DNA from: Actinomadura sp. WMMA1423
Lineage (GTDB): Bacteria > Actinomycetota > Actinomycetes > Streptosporangiales > Streptosporangiaceae
Length of the DNA: 64,000 nucleotides
Reading direction: 5' to 3'
NCBI RefSeq assembly: GCF_006547145.1
Contig: NZ_CP041244.1
Location: 2,356,001 to 2,420,000, forward strand
Positions within the stretch are counted from its first letter, which is position 1; each line of letters opens with the position of its first letter. The notes under the pieces were generated by a model. The model was given only the letters and a program-made list of their open reading frames with translations, did not search any database and had not been told where the DNA came from. Of the stretch, positions 54,491 to 63,347 are shown piece after piece. The translations under genes were made by a program, and so were the position numbers.

Positions 54491-56062
54491 TCAGCGGGCG
54501 AACTCGATCACCCTGGACTCGCGGACGACGGTGACGCGGATCTGGCCGGGGTAGGTCAGCTCGTCCTCGACCTGCTTGGCGATGTCGCGGGCGATGACCT
54601 GCGCCTGGATGTCGTCGACCGCGTCGGGCTTCACCATCACCCGGATCTCGCGGCCGGCCTGCATCGCGAAGACCTTCTCCACGCCCTCGTGCCGGTCGCG
54701 GGCGATCTCCTCGAGCCGTTCGAGACGTTTGACGTAGGCCTCCAGGGACTCGCGGCGGGCCCCCGGCCGGCTGCCGCTCACCGCGTCGGCGGCCTGGGTG
54801 AGCACGGCCTCCACGGTCCGGACCTCGACCTCGTTGTGGTGCGCCTCGATAGCGTGGACGACGTCCTCGTGCTCGCCGTAGCGGCGGGCGATCTCGGCGC
54901 CGATCAGCGCGTGGCTGCCCTCCACCTCGTGGGTGAGCGCCTTGCCGATGTCGTGCAGCAGCGTGCAGCGCTTGGCGACCTCCACCGGCAGGCGCAGCTC
55001 GCTCGCCATGATGCCCGCGATGTGCGCGGACTCGATCAGGTGCTTGAGCACGTTCTGCCCGTAGGACGTCCGGTACCGCAGCTGGCCGAGCAGCGCGATC
55101 AGCTCCGGGTGCATGTCGGCGATGCCGACCTCGACCAGGGCGTCCTCGCCGGCCCGGACGCAGAGCTGCTCGACGTCGCTGCGGCTGCGCTCGTAGATCT
55201 CCTCGATCCGCTGGGGGTGGATCCGCCCGTCCAGGACGAGCTTCTCCAGCGTCAGCCGCCCGACCTCGCGGCGCACGGGGTCGAAGCAGCTCAGCAGCAC
55301 CGCCTCCGGCGTGTCGTCGATGATGAGGTTCACGCCCGTGGTCGTCTCGAAGGCGCGGATGTTGCGCCCTTCGCGGCCGATGATGCGGCCCTTCATCTCG
55401 TCGCTCGGCAGGTGCAGGACCGACACCACCGATTCGGCCGTCTGCTCGCTGGCGACCCGCTGGATCGCCAGCGTCACGATCTTCCGGGCGCGCTTGTCGC
55501 CCTCCGCCTTCGCCGCGTTCTCGATCTCCCGCACGATCGGGATGGACTCGCGCTTGGCCTGGTTCTCGATCGCCGCGACGAGCTCGCCCTTGGCCTGCTC
55601 GGCGGTCAACCCGGCCGCCTGCTCCAGCACCTTGCGCCGCTCCTCGGCGATGCCGTCGAGCTCCTGCCCGCGGGCCTCCAGCGCCTTCTTGGTCTCCGCG
55701 AGCCGCCCCTGCCACTCCTCCAGGCGGCGCATCTCGGCGTCCAGCCGCTGCTCCCGCTCCGCGAGGCGCGCCTCCCGGCGCTCGAGGTCCTCCCGGAGGG
55801 TGCGGAGATCCTCCCGCTGGGCGCGCCCTTCCTCGTCGAGCTCCGCTCGCCCGGCGGCGGCGACCTGCTGCGCCTCCTGCTCGGCCTTCTCCAGGACGGT
55901 GCGCGCCTCCTTGGCGGCCTTCGCCCTGACCTCGTCCGCCTCGCCCTGCGCCCGGGCCATCTCCGCGGCGGCCTTGCCGGGCGTGCCGGGGCGCCGCACG
56001 ACGACGATCACGAGAGCGACCAGGGTCACCAGCAGCGCTGCACCCAGCAGGACGCTCTCCAT
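54491..56062 (-). CDS. rny: Ribonuclease Y
   Basis: 523 residues. One N-terminal membrane helix (5-22), a coiled coil (about 30-160, many ERR, LEE and AEQ repeats), a KH domain ([20 protein letters not shown]) and an HD domain with [20 protein letters not shown]. It is the membrane-anchored endonuclease that begins mRNA decay; the N-terminal helix and coiled coil are those of the Bacillus enzyme. The upstream 866 nt hold repeats but no gene. Confidence 0.95.
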   Translation of the reverse strand: MESVLLGAALLVTLVALVIVVVRRPGTPGKAAAEMARAQGEADEVRAKAAKEARTVLEKAEQEAQQVAAAGRAELDEEGRAQREDLRTLREDLERREARLAEREQRLDAEMRRLEEWQGRLAETKKALEARGQELDGIAEERRKVLEQAAGLTAEQAKGELVAAIENQAKRESIPIVREIENAAKAEGDKRARKIVTLAIQRVASEQTAESVVSVLHLPSDEMKGRIIGREGRNIRAFETTTGVNLIIDDTPEAVLLSCFDPVRREVGRLTLEKLVLDGRIHPQRIEEIYERSRSDVEQLCVRAGEDALVEVGIADMHPELIALLGQLRYRTSYGQNVLKHLIESAHIAGIMASELRLPVEVAKRCTLLHDIGKALTHEVEGSHALIGAEIARRYGEHEDVVHAIEAHHNEVEVRTVEAVLTQAADAVSGSRPGARRESLEAYVKRLERLEEIARDRHEGVEKVFAMQAGREIRVMVKPDAVDDIQAQVIARDIAKQVEDELTYPGQIRVTVVRESRVIEFAR

Positions 56063-56652
56063 GAGGCAGATCCTTCCTCGCCGCGGGCCCGTCCGGAGTA
56101 CGGGGCCCTGCCTAGCGAGGACTTACTCGCACGCGGATGCACGACATCGCGGGACCGCGCGCGGCGCGTCCCGGCGACCCGGCCGGATCCGGTCGACGAA
56201 CGTGTCCTTTATGCCTCTCAGCTACTGGAACGTGCTCGGTCGTATGGCAATCCGCAAGACGCGGAGTAACTCCTCACTGCCGTAACGGTAAGCGGCACAG
56301 AGGTAATGAGCAAGCAAACGACGGGCATTCCGGACTAACCGAACGTCTGCGTGACTCCTTCCTTACCGCCTCCCCTGACCGCCCTGACCCGCCCCGACCT
56401 GCGCCATCGCGCCTCCACCGCGGTCACGGCCCGATCGCCCCCAGTCATCGCCTCCCCACCCCCGGCGTGTCGCGCCCCACACTCCCGCCCCCGCCACATT
56501 CCCGTCCCTCCACCAACCGCCGCCCTCCCCAGCACCCGCGCCCTCCCCCAGTCCCGATCCCCACACCCGCCCACCGCCCCGACCCGTCATACTCGGCCAA
56601 CTCCCCCGACCCCACGCGACCTACTGGCCTGCCACACCCGTTGGCTCCAGGC

Positions 56653-56743
56653 GACCTCCCGACCTCCCGACCTCCCGGACTCGCACGGCCCCCGGACTCG
56701 CACGGCCCCCGGACTCGCACGGCCCCCGGACTCGCACCGCTCC
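56653..56743. repeat. 8-nt and 17-nt tandem repeats
   Basis: GACCTCCC occurs three times in a row (56653-56676), followed by four copies of CGGACTCGCACGGCCCC (56676-56743, last one changed). Confidence 0.9.
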
Positions 56744-56774
56744 CCCGACCTGACACCCCTTTGGCCCCGCATGT

Positions 56775-56881
56775 CCTTCCGGACCCTCGCGGCCTTCCGG
56801 ACCCTCGCGGCCTTCCGGACCCTCGCGGCCTTCCGGACCCTCGCGGTCTCCCGGACCCTCGCGGTCTTGGGGCTCGCGTGG
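56775..56881. repeat. 18-nt tandem repeats
   Basis: CCTTCCGGACCCTCGCGG occurs four times exactly (56775-56846), once with two or three changes (56847-56864), then decays. Confidence 0.9.
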
Positions 56882-56928
56882 CCTTGGGGGTCGTGCCAGT
56901 CGTGGGCCCGCCGCGGGGGGTGGGTGGG

Positions 56929-57447
56929 TCAGTCGGGCGGGGTGGGGAGGGTTTCCGGGTCGGTGCCCTCTTCGGACAGGGCCTCTTTGACCACTCGGTA
57001 GGACAGGCCGGGCGAGTAGCCCTTGCGGGCGAGCATGCCGACCAGGCGGCGCATGCGTTTGGCGGGGTCGGCGCCTCGGGTCGCCGGGAGCTTGCGCGCG
57101 ACCAGGGCTCGGGCGGTCTGCTCTTCCTGGGCGGGGTCCAGGGTCTCCACGGCGTCGTTCACGGCCTCGTCGGGGACGCCGCGGCGGCGGAGCTCGGCGG
57201 CCAGGGCGCGCTTGGCCAGGCCGCGGCCGGTGTGCCTGGACTGGACCCAGGCCTGGGCGAAGGCCTCGTCGTCGATGAGGCCGACGTCGGTGAAGCGGCC
57301 CAGCACGCGCTCGGCCACGTCGCCGGGGATCTGCTTGCGGTGCAGCGCGTCGGCCAACTGGGCGCGCGTGCGGGGCGAGGAGGACAGGAGGCGCAGGCAG
57401 ATCTCGCGGGCCCTCGCCTCCGGGTCGCCCTCGCGCGCGGCCGTCAT
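56929..57447 (-). CDS. recX: RecA regulator RecX
   Basis: 172 residues. RecX is a modulator that binds in the groove of RecA filaments. Family pattern: AREICLRLLSSSPRTRAQLA, DVGLIDDEAFAQAWVQSRHT, GRGLAKRALAAELRRRGVPD and RLVGMLARKGYSPGLSYRVV. It follows recA in the same direction, 214 nt away, which is wider than the usual overlap in related genomes; that gap holds a 21-nt direct repeat. Confidence 0.92.
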   Translation of the reverse strand: MTAAREGDPEARAREICLRLLSSSPRTRAQLADALHRKQIPGDVAERVLGRFTDVGLIDDEAFAQAWVQSRHTGRGLAKRALAAELRRRGVPDEAVNDAVETLDPAQEEQTARALVARKLPATRGADPAKRMRRLVGMLARKGYSPGLSYRVVKEALSEEGTDPETLPTPPD

Positions 57448-57464
57448 CGGCGGCCGGCCCGCGC

Positions 57465-57524
57465 GGGAGCGGCGGTCGTGGGAGCGGCCATGGGACCAGC
57501 GGTGGGAGCGGCGGTCGTGGGAGC
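57465..57524. repeat. 21-nt direct repeat between recX and recA
   Basis: GGGAGCGGCGGTCGTGGGAG plus C at 57465-57485 recurs exactly at 57504-57524 (39-nt offset). Confidence 0.85.
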
Positions 57525-57622
57525 TGTCGCCGTGGGAGCGGCGGCGCCATCGGGGAAGTTCCGGGCACCGGTCGTGCGGTGCCGGGTAAGGCGCCGCCGC
57601 CCTGCATACGAGATCATCGCCT

Positions 57623-57638
57623 ACTCTTCGTCAAGAGT
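57623..57638 (-). terminator. Small hairpin after recA
   Basis: ACTCTT-cgtc-AAGAGT, a 6-bp stem about 24 nt downstream of the recA stop. It may act as a partial terminator before recX. Confidence 0.4.
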
Positions 57639-57661
57639 CACCCGTCTCGGGAGATTCCCGG

Positions 57662-58777
57662 TCAGGAATCACCCGCCTTGGCCGCCTTGGCGCCCCTCTT
57701 GGCGGCCGGGGCCTTCGCGGGGGCGGCCGCGGCGGGCTCGGGCGCGGCGGCGGGAGCGGCGGGCTCGGCCTCCTTGTCGACCTTCGGGCCGATGCCGAGC
57801 TTCTCCTTGATCTTCTTCTCGATGCCGTCCGCGAGGTCGGGGTTGGCCTTGAGGAAGTTGCGGGCGTTCTCCTTGCCCTGGCCGAGCTGGTCGCCGTCGT
57901 AGGTGTACCAGGCGCCGGACTTGCGGACGAAGCCGTGCTCCACGCCGAGGTCGATCAGGCCGCCCTCGCGGCTGATGCCCTGGCCGTAGAGGAGGTCGAA
58001 GTCGGCGACGCGGAACGGCGGAGCCATCTTGTTCTTCACGACCTTGACGCGGACGCGGTTGCCGACGGCCTCGGTGCCGTCCTTGAGCGTCTCGATGCGG
58101 CGGACGTCGAGGCGGACGGAGGCGTAGAACTTCAGCGCGCGGCCGCCGGTCGTGGTCTCCGGGGAGCCGAACATGACGCCGACCTTCTCGCGGAGCTGGT
58201 TGATGAAGATGGCGGTGGTCTTGGTCTGGTTGATCGCCCCGGTGAGCTTGCGCAGGGCCTGCGACATGAGCCGGGCCTGGAGGCCGACGTGGCTGTCGCC
58301 CATCTCGCCCTCGATCTCGGCGCGGGGGACGAGCGCGGCGACGGAGTCGATGACGACGATGTCGATCGCGCCGGAGCGGATCAGCATGTCGGTGATCTCC
58401 AGGGCCTGCTCGCCGGTGTCGGGCTGGGAGACCAGCAGGGCGTCGATGTCGACGCCGAGCTTGGCGGCGTACTCGGGGTCGAGCGCGTGCTCGGCGTCGA
58501 CGAACGCGGCGATGCCGCCCTTCTTCTGGACGCTCGCGACGGCGTGCAGGGCGATGGAGGTCTTGCCGGAGCCCTCGGGGCCGTACACCTCGACCACGCG
58601 GCCGCGCGGCAGGCCGCCGATGCCGAGGGCGATGTCGAGGGAGATCGCGCCGGTGGGGATCACCTCGACGGGCGCCCGCGCCTCCTCGCCCATCCGCATG
58701 ACCGACCCCTTGCCGAACTGCCGCTCGATCTGGGCGAGTGCGGTCTCGAGAGCCTTCTCCCGGTCGTTCGCTGCCAT
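57662..58777 (-). CDS. recA: Recombinase RecA
   Basis: 371 residues. Walker A is GPEGSGKT within [20 protein letters not shown]. Other blocks include [40 protein letters not shown], and loop L2 near [20 protein letters not shown]. The last 40 residues are an Ala/Lys-rich acidic-basic tail. A LexA box lies upstream at 58912-58927, so it is SOS-induced. Confidence 0.98.
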   Translation of the reverse strand: MAANDREKALETALAQIERQFGKGSVMRMGEEARAPVEVIPTGAISLDIALGIGGLPRGRVVEVYGPEGSGKTSIALHAVASVQKKGGIAAFVDAEHALDPEYAAKLGVDIDALLVSQPDTGEQALEITDMLIRSGAIDIVVIDSVAALVPRAEIEGEMGDSHVGLQARLMSQALRKLTGAINQTKTTAIFINQLREKVGVMFGSPETTTGGRALKFYASVRLDVRRIETLKDGTEAVGNRVRVKVVKNKMAPPFRVADFDLLYGQGISREGGLIDLGVEHGFVRKSGAWYTYDGDQLGQGKENARNFLKANPDLADGIEKKIKEKLGIGPKVDKEAEPAAPAAAPEPAAAAPAKAPAAKRGAKAAKAGDS

Positions 58778-58911
58778 GAGATGTCCTTCTCGTTGTGGTG
58801 TGTCGGCTCTCGGCCGCTGCTTGCGATGTCGAGGGCGACGTTACGGCGGGCCACCGACACTTTCGACCGCGGCGCGCTCCGAAGGCGGTGCCGCGGACCG
58901 CGACCAGCTTA

Positions 58912-58927
58912 CCGAACATCCGTTCGA
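58912..58927. promoter_or_regulatory. LexA/SOS box of recA
   Basis: On the plus strand CCGAAC-atcc-GTTCGA, matching the actinobacterial SOS consensus TCGAAC-N4-GTTCGA in all but one of the fixed positions. It lies about 135 nt before the recA start. Confidence 0.85.
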
Positions 58928-59018
58928 TCATCGTCTCACATGCCGATTTGCGGCGGAATCTCCGTGCGATCGTGGGCCCCGACCCGTAACCTGGCGGAGT
59001 TGACGGAGGGTTCCAATC

Positions 59019-59888
59019 ATGACGCTGACCGTCCTCTTCTGCGTCGATCCGCTCCACCCCCGGCGCGTTGACCCCCACTTCGCCCGCGAGGCCGCCGCCG
59101 TGCGGGACCACTACGGCGAGATCGGCCTGATCGACCACGACGCGCTGCGCCGCGGGGACGTCGAGGACGCGGTCGACGCGGTCCCCTCGGCCCTGGGCCC
59201 GGTCTGGTACCGCGGCTGGATGCTCTCCGCGGAGGAGTACGGCGCCATGTCCGCCGCCCTGAAGCGGCGCGGGACGGTGCTCCTGACGCACCCCGACGAC
59301 TACCGCCGCGCGCACGAGCTGCCGGGCTGGCACGACACGTTCGCCGGGCTGACGCCGCACAGCGTGTGGCGCCCTCTCGGCACCGGCCAGGACCCGGGCG
59401 CCCTCAGCGAGCTGGGCGAGCTCGTGAAGCCGCTGCGCGGCGGGCCCGGCGTGGTCAAGGACTACGTGAAGTCGTGCAAGCACGAGTGGGAGGAGGCGTG
59501 CTTCGTCCCCGACGTGAAGAACCTCGCCCGGCTGCACGACATCGCGGCCAAGATGGTCGCACTGCGGGACGACCATCTCGCCGGCGGCCTCGTCGTGCGG
59601 GAGTTCGAGCAGTACGACGACGAGGGCGAGGCGCGCGTGTGGTGGGTGGACGGTGAGCCCGCGCTGATCGGCCCGCACCCCGACAGTCCGGGCGTGGAAC
59701 TCGATCCCGACCTGAGCGCGGTGGCCCCCGCCGTCCGCGCGCTCGGATGCCGCTTCATCACCACCGACCTCGCCCGCCGCACCGACGGGGTCTGGCGCGT
59801 CGTCGAGGTCGGGGACGGGCAGGTCAGCGACCTGCCGTCATCTGTTGACGCGATGGACCTCTACGCGCACCTCCCGGTGCCGGACTAG
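59019..59888 (+). CDS. ATP-grasp domain protein
   Basis: 289 residues; GGAGGG precedes ATG 59019. The N-terminal segment (VLFCVDPLHPRRVDPHFARE) is a pre-ATP-grasp domain, and the second half fits ATP-grasp ligases: VVKDYVKSCKHEWEEACFVP, LVVREFEQYDDEGEARVWWV and the metal/phosphate motif WRVVEVGDGQVSDLP. The family joins a carboxylate to an amine or similar nucleophile using ATP; the substrate is unknown. It lies upstream of the lipoprotein and GSP-synthase-like genes in the same direction. Confidence 0.82.
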   Translation: MTLTVLFCVDPLHPRRVDPHFAREAAAVRDHYGEIGLIDHDALRRGDVEDAVDAVPSALGPVWYRGWMLSAEEYGAMSAALKRRGTVLLTHPDDYRRAHELPGWHDTFAGLTPHSVWRPLGTGQDPGALSELGELVKPLRGGPGVVKDYVKSCKHEWEEACFVPDVKNLARLHDIAAKMVALRDDHLAGGLVVREFEQYDDEGEARVWWVDGEPALIGPHPDSPGVELDPDLSAVAPAVRALGCRFITTDLARRTDGVWRVVEVGDGQVSDLPSSVDAMDLYAHLPVPD

Positions 59889-59945
59889 TCCCCGCCCAGG
59901 TGATACGGGCGTGATCGAACCGGATTAGGGTCTTCACCGTCTCAT

Positions 59946-59971
59946 GACCGTGCGGCCATGGCCGCACGGTC
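59946..59971. promoter_or_regulatory. 26-bp perfect palindrome upstream of the lipoprotein gene
   Basis: GACCGTGCGGCCA followed by its exact reverse complement, centred on CCATGG. It ends 29 nt before the TTG start at 60000. It could be an operator or a terminator of the ATP-grasp gene; no U tract follows. Confidence 0.55.
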
Positions 59972-59999
59972 GGTCCCTGCGTGAGAAGGACGTGTTCTC

Positions 60000-60365
60000 T
60001 TGCCCCCACAGGAGCCCTCTCGACGGCTCAGCTCCCGCGCCGTGAAGGTGGGGATGGTGAGCGCCCTGTCCTTGGCGCTCGTCGCCTGCGGCTCCGGTTC
60101 GACCACGGCGAGGTGCGTGGACCGGAACGCGCCGGCCAAGGGCAAGGGCGGCTACAAGGTCGTCTCGGACGGCTACTGCGACACCGACGACATCGACCAC
60201 GGGTCCCCCGCCTACGGCCGCTACTTCTGGTACTACGGCGGGAAGAGCCGTTCCGGCTTCGTGTCGGGCGGCAGCCAGTCCCGGCCGGAGGGGAAGATCA
60301 AGTCGAGTGGCGGGCGGACGCTGAGCCGGGGCGGGTTCGGCGGCGGCGGCCGGGGCGGGAGCTGA
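60000..60365 (+). CDS. YgiB-like (DUF1190-type) lipoprotein with Gly/Arg-rich tail
   Basis: 121 residues from TTG 60000, with AGAAGGA upstream. The signal sequence ends in a lipobox, LALVACGS, with Cys30. The mature part has YKVVSDGYCDTDDIDHGSPA, YFWYYGGKSRSGFVSGGS and the tail TLSRGGFGGGGRGGS. The tail and the neighbouring GSP-synthase-like gene resemble the E. coli ygiB-ygiC pair. The tail may be the site of modification by the neighbouring ligases (inference). Confidence 0.75.
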   Translation: MPPQEPSRRLSSRAVKVGMVSALSLALVACGSGSTTARCVDRNAPAKGKGGYKVVSDGYCDTDDIDHGSPAYGRYFWYYGGKSRSGFVSGGSQSRPEGKIKSSGGRTLSRGGFGGGGRGGS

Positions 60366-60368
60366 CCC

Positions 60369-61526
60369 GTGCGCCGCGTTCGCTCCGAGCCGCGCGAGGG
60401 CTGGGCGGAGAAGGTCGAGGCACACGGCCTGGCCTTCCACCGCACCGCGCACCCCGAGCACCTGACCCGGCCCTACTGGGACGAGTCCGTGCACTACGTC
60501 TTCGACATGGACGAGGTCCTGGCCCTGGAAGGCGTCGTCGAGGAACTGCACCGGATGTGCCTGGACGTGGTGGAGCACGTCGTCTCCACCGGCCGCTACC
60601 ACGTCCTCGGCATCCCGGACTGGGTGGCGCCCCTGATCGAGGAGTCGTGGCGGCGCGGCGACCCGCACCTCTACGGGCGGTTCGATCTGCGCTACGACGG
60701 CCGGGGCCCCGCCAAGCTCCTGGAGTACAACGCCGATACGCCGACCGCTCTGGTGGAGAGCTCCGTCGTCCAGTGGTACTGGCTGCAGGACACTCATCCC
60801 GGGGACGACCAGTGGAACTCCATCCACGAGCGGTTCGTGGCGCGCTGGAAGGAGATCGCGCCCACCGCGGGCGGCGAGCCGGTCCATTTCGCCTGGACGA
60901 CCGGTGACGAGACCGGCGAGGAGGTCATGACGATCGCCTACATGCAGGAGACCGCCGAGGAGGCGGGCCTGCCGGGGGTGGCGATCGCCATGGAGGACGT
61001 CGGCTGGGACGACGCGCGCGGGCGGTTCGTCGACCTCGACGAGCGGGAGATCCGGACGCTCTGCAAGCTCTACCCCTGGGAGTGGATCGTCGCCGAGCCG
61101 TTCGGGCGCGACATCCCGGGCGCGCCCACGTCGTGGATAGAGCCGATCTGGAAGATGGTGCTGTCCAACAAGGCGCTGCTCGTCCTGCTCTGGGAGTTGT
61201 TCCCGGGTCACCCGAACCTGCTGCCCACCTACCTGAACACGCCGTCGAACCTCACCTCCTACGTGCAGAAGCCGCTGCTCGGACGGGAGGGGGCGAGCAT
61301 GCGCATCGTCACGCCGGACGGTTCGGAGCAGCGCACCCAGGGCGACTACGGCGCGGAGGGGTACGTCTTCCAGGAGTTCTGCGCGCTGCCCGAGTTCGAC
61401 GGCGAGCACCCCGTGCTCGGCGCCTGGGTGGTCCATGACGGAGCGGCCGGGATCGGCATCAGGGAGACGTCCGGGCTCATCACCGACGACACGTCGTCGT
61501 TCGTCCCGCACCGCATCCCGCTGTAG
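60369..61526 (+). CDS. Glutathionylspermidine synthase-like amide ligase (YgiC type)
   Basis: 385 residues from GTG 60369, 3 nt after the lipoprotein stop, so the two are co-translated. It has the GSP-synthase ATP-grasp fold pattern: YGRFDLRYDGRGPAKLLEYN, ADTPTALVESSVVQWYWLQ, IEPIWKMVLSNKALLVLLWE, YVQKPLLGREGASMRI and YVFQEFCALPEFDGEHPVLG. No amidase domain is present, so it is of the YgiC/YjfC type rather than the E. coli bifunctional Gsp. Actinomycetes make no glutathione, so the substrate must be something else. Confidence 0.88.
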   Translation: MRRVRSEPREGWAEKVEAHGLAFHRTAHPEHLTRPYWDESVHYVFDMDEVLALEGVVEELHRMCLDVVEHVVSTGRYHVLGIPDWVAPLIEESWRRGDPHLYGRFDLRYDGRGPAKLLEYNADTPTALVESSVVQWYWLQDTHPGDDQWNSIHERFVARWKEIAPTAGGEPVHFAWTTGDETGEEVMTIAYMQETAEEAGLPGVAIAMEDVGWDDARGRFVDLDEREIRTLCKLYPWEWIVAEPFGRDIPGAPTSWIEPIWKMVLSNKALLVLLWELFPGHPNLLPTYLNTPSNLTSYVQKPLLGREGASMRIVTPDGSEQRTQGDYGAEGYVFQEFCALPEFDGEHPVLGAWVVHDGAAGIGIRETSGLITDDTSSFVPHRIPL

Positions 61527-61532
61527 CGGGGC

Positions 61533-61727
61533 CTAGTGCAGGGTCGAGGGGACGTCGAAGGTGGCGACGACCGCCCGCCAGACCCTCTTGGCGGATTCTC
61601 CGTCGGCGAGGGCCTGCTCGATGGTGCGCCCGCCCAGTTCGGCCAGGACGTAGTCCTTGGCCACGCTTTCGGCGTAGTGCTCGCCGAACTGCTGGTTCAT
61701 CCGATCCCAGAAAACTGTGAGCCGCAC
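61533..61727 (-). CDS. DUF3046 family protein
   Basis: 64 residues from GTG 61727; a GTG three codons earlier (61736) is possible. The family pattern is clear: VRLTVFWDRMNQQFGEHYAE, KDYVLAELGGRTIEQALADG, KRVWRAVVATFDVP. DUF3046 genes are usually found near recA and recX in actinomycetes, as here. Function unknown. Confidence 0.88.
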   Translation of the reverse strand: MRLTVFWDRMNQQFGEHYAESVAKDYVLAELGGRTIEQALADGESAKRVWRAVVATFDVPSTLH

Positions 61728-61737
61728 GTGGCCCACG

Positions 61738-63030
61738 CTATCCGACGGACGGCTCCCCCAAGGACCGCGTCACCTCGCCGGGCACCTCGGGCTCGCGGCC
61801 TTGGCGGTACTGGCGGTGCAGGCCGGTCAGGTAACGCTCGACGCCCTCGATGACCCGGGCCGTCCGGTAGGAGGGGAAGACGTCGAAGGCGTGCTGGGCG
61901 CCCTTCATCTCGGCGTAGAGGACGGGTGAGTCGGAGACCTCCCTCAGCCGTTCGACGAACCGGCGGGCCTCCGCCACCGGGATGAGCGAGTCGCGGCTGC
62001 CGTGGACGACGAAGAAGGGCGGCGCGTCCTCGCGGATGTAGGTGACCGGGGAGGCCTTGGCGTACAGCTCCCGGTTCTCCGCGAAGGGCTTCTTGACGAC
62101 CATGCGTTCGAGGAGATGGGTGTCGCCCATGGCGCGGGGCCAGGGTCCCGGCTCGACGAAGTCGTAGACGCCGTAGAACGGGACCGCGCCCTGCACGGTG
62201 GTGTCTGCGTCTTCGAACCCCGGCTGGAAGTCCGCGACGTTCGCGGTCAGCGCCACCATCGCGGTGAGGTGCCCACCGGCGGAGCCACCGGTCACGCAGA
62301 GGAAGTCGGGATCGGCGCCGTACTCCTCGGCGTGCTCCTTGTACCAGGCGACGAAGTGCTTCAGGTCGACCAGGTGCTCCGGCCAGGTGGCGCGGGGGCT
62401 GAGCCGGTAGTTGACGTTGAAGCCGACCCACCCCTGGAGGGCCATGTGGTTGAGCAGCGGCAGCCCCTGCTCCCGCTTGTCGCCGATGACCCAGGCGCCG
62501 CCGTGGATCTGCATGAGCCCGGGACGCAGCCCGCCGTCCGCGCCTTCGCCGCCGGGGGCCTCGCCGGCGGGGCGGAAGACGTCCAGCTTCAGGCGCAGGC
62601 GGCCCTCCCGCCGGTACACGATGTTGCGTTCGACCTCCACGCCCTTGCGCGGGATCAGGCACAGCGGAGGAACGATCAGGTGCCCGACGGGATAGCGCGG
62701 AGCGCCTTCCGGGTCGAGGTCGAGGGGCGCGCCGCTGTCCCGCAGCGTGACGACCGTGCGGCGCGACGCGGCGAGAGTGGCCGCCACTCCCGCCATGGCG
62801 AGGACCGCCAGGACGAGCCCGGTCCAGCCCGCCCAGCCGTCCAGCCCGCCGAAGCCCGCAACGAGCGCCGTGGCGGCGGCCCAGGCGACCAGGACGTGCG
62901 GCGCCAACTCGATCGTGAGCCAGCCCACGAAGAAGCTGCCCGCCAGCAGGACCGGGCTGCGCCGCGGCGCGTAGGCGTTGACGGCCGTGAGGGCGAACAG
63001 CACGCCCAAGGCGAGAAGGACGTAAGACAT
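61738..63030 (-). CDS. Membrane-anchored alpha/beta hydrolase (HSL/esterase family)
   Basis: 430 residues. Three or so N-terminal helices occupy residues 1-90. The hydrolase domain follows: oxyanion motif QIHGGAWVIGD, nucleophile Ser in VTGGSAGGHLTAMV, acid in VVHGSRDSLIP and His in GAQHAFDVFPSYRT. It should hydrolyse acyl esters near the membrane. It is divergent from lhr across a repeat-rich 317-nt spacer. Confidence 0.9.
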   Translation of the reverse strand: MSYVLLALGVLFALTAVNAYAPRRSPVLLAGSFFVGWLTIELAPHVLVAWAAATALVAGFGGLDGWAGWTGLVLAVLAMAGVAATLAASRRTVVTLRDSGAPLDLDPEGAPRYPVGHLIVPPLCLIPRKGVEVERNIVYRREGRLRLKLDVFRPAGEAPGGEGADGGLRPGLMQIHGGAWVIGDKREQGLPLLNHMALQGWVGFNVNYRLSPRATWPEHLVDLKHFVAWYKEHAEEYGADPDFLCVTGGSAGGHLTAMVALTANVADFQPGFEDADTTVQGAVPFYGVYDFVEPGPWPRAMGDTHLLERMVVKKPFAENRELYAKASPVTYIREDAPPFFVVHGSRDSLIPVAEARRFVERLREVSDSPVLYAEMKGAQHAFDVFPSYRTARVIEGVERYLTGLHRQYRQGREPEVPGEVTRSLGEPSVG

Positions 63031-63347
63031 CGCGACTCCCTATACGGGACATGGGCCTGCCCCACCTTGCCCACACAAGCGCTTGCTTACAATACTTCCT
63101 GCGGCAGCACGCCCCCCAATACCCCCGCCTCGCTCCGCTCACCTGCCCCCTGGAGGGAACGACCCCCACACCCCCGGCCTCGCTTCGCACCAGCCCCCTG
63201 TGGGGGACGACCCCCACACCCCCGGCCTCGCTTCGCACCTGCCCCCTGTGGGGGACGACCCCCACACCCCCGCCTCGCTTCGCTCGGGTTTTTGTGACGC
63301 GCGCCACGCGGGCGCATTCTGTCCGACGCGCGAGGCAGTATGGCGCC
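63031..63347. other. Promoter region between esterase and lhr, filled with hairpin repeats
   Basis: 317 nt, no gene. About 63128-63290 is taken up by 48-nt repeats (listed separately). The promoter for the esterase should lie near 63040-63100, where ACAAGCGCTTGCTTACAATA gives less GC-rich sequence and a TCGCGACT-like start region. Confidence 0.5.
63128..63290. repeat. Three 47-50 nt tandem repeats with internal hairpin
   Basis: Units at 63128-63177, 63178-63225 and 63226-63272, followed by a partial one. Each holds GTGGGGGACGACCCCCAC (a 7-bp hairpin, weaker in the first unit) and CCTCGCTTCGCACC. The array ends in GGGTTTTTG. Confidence 0.88.

Larger units (their letters stand above)
56063..56928. 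other. Non-coding region between rny and recX with minisatellites
   Basis: 866 nt without a supported gene. The left 270 nt, less GC-rich, should hold the rny promoter. From about 56640 three short tandem arrays follow (8-, 17- and 18-nt units), which end 65 nt from the recX stop. Open frames through here give only Pro/Arg/Thr-rich repeats. Confidence 0.6.

Noticed and set aside
56137..57810. 557-residue plus-strand frame across recX
   Set aside because: It is the antisense of recX plus minisatellite sequence; recX on the minus strand has clear homology.
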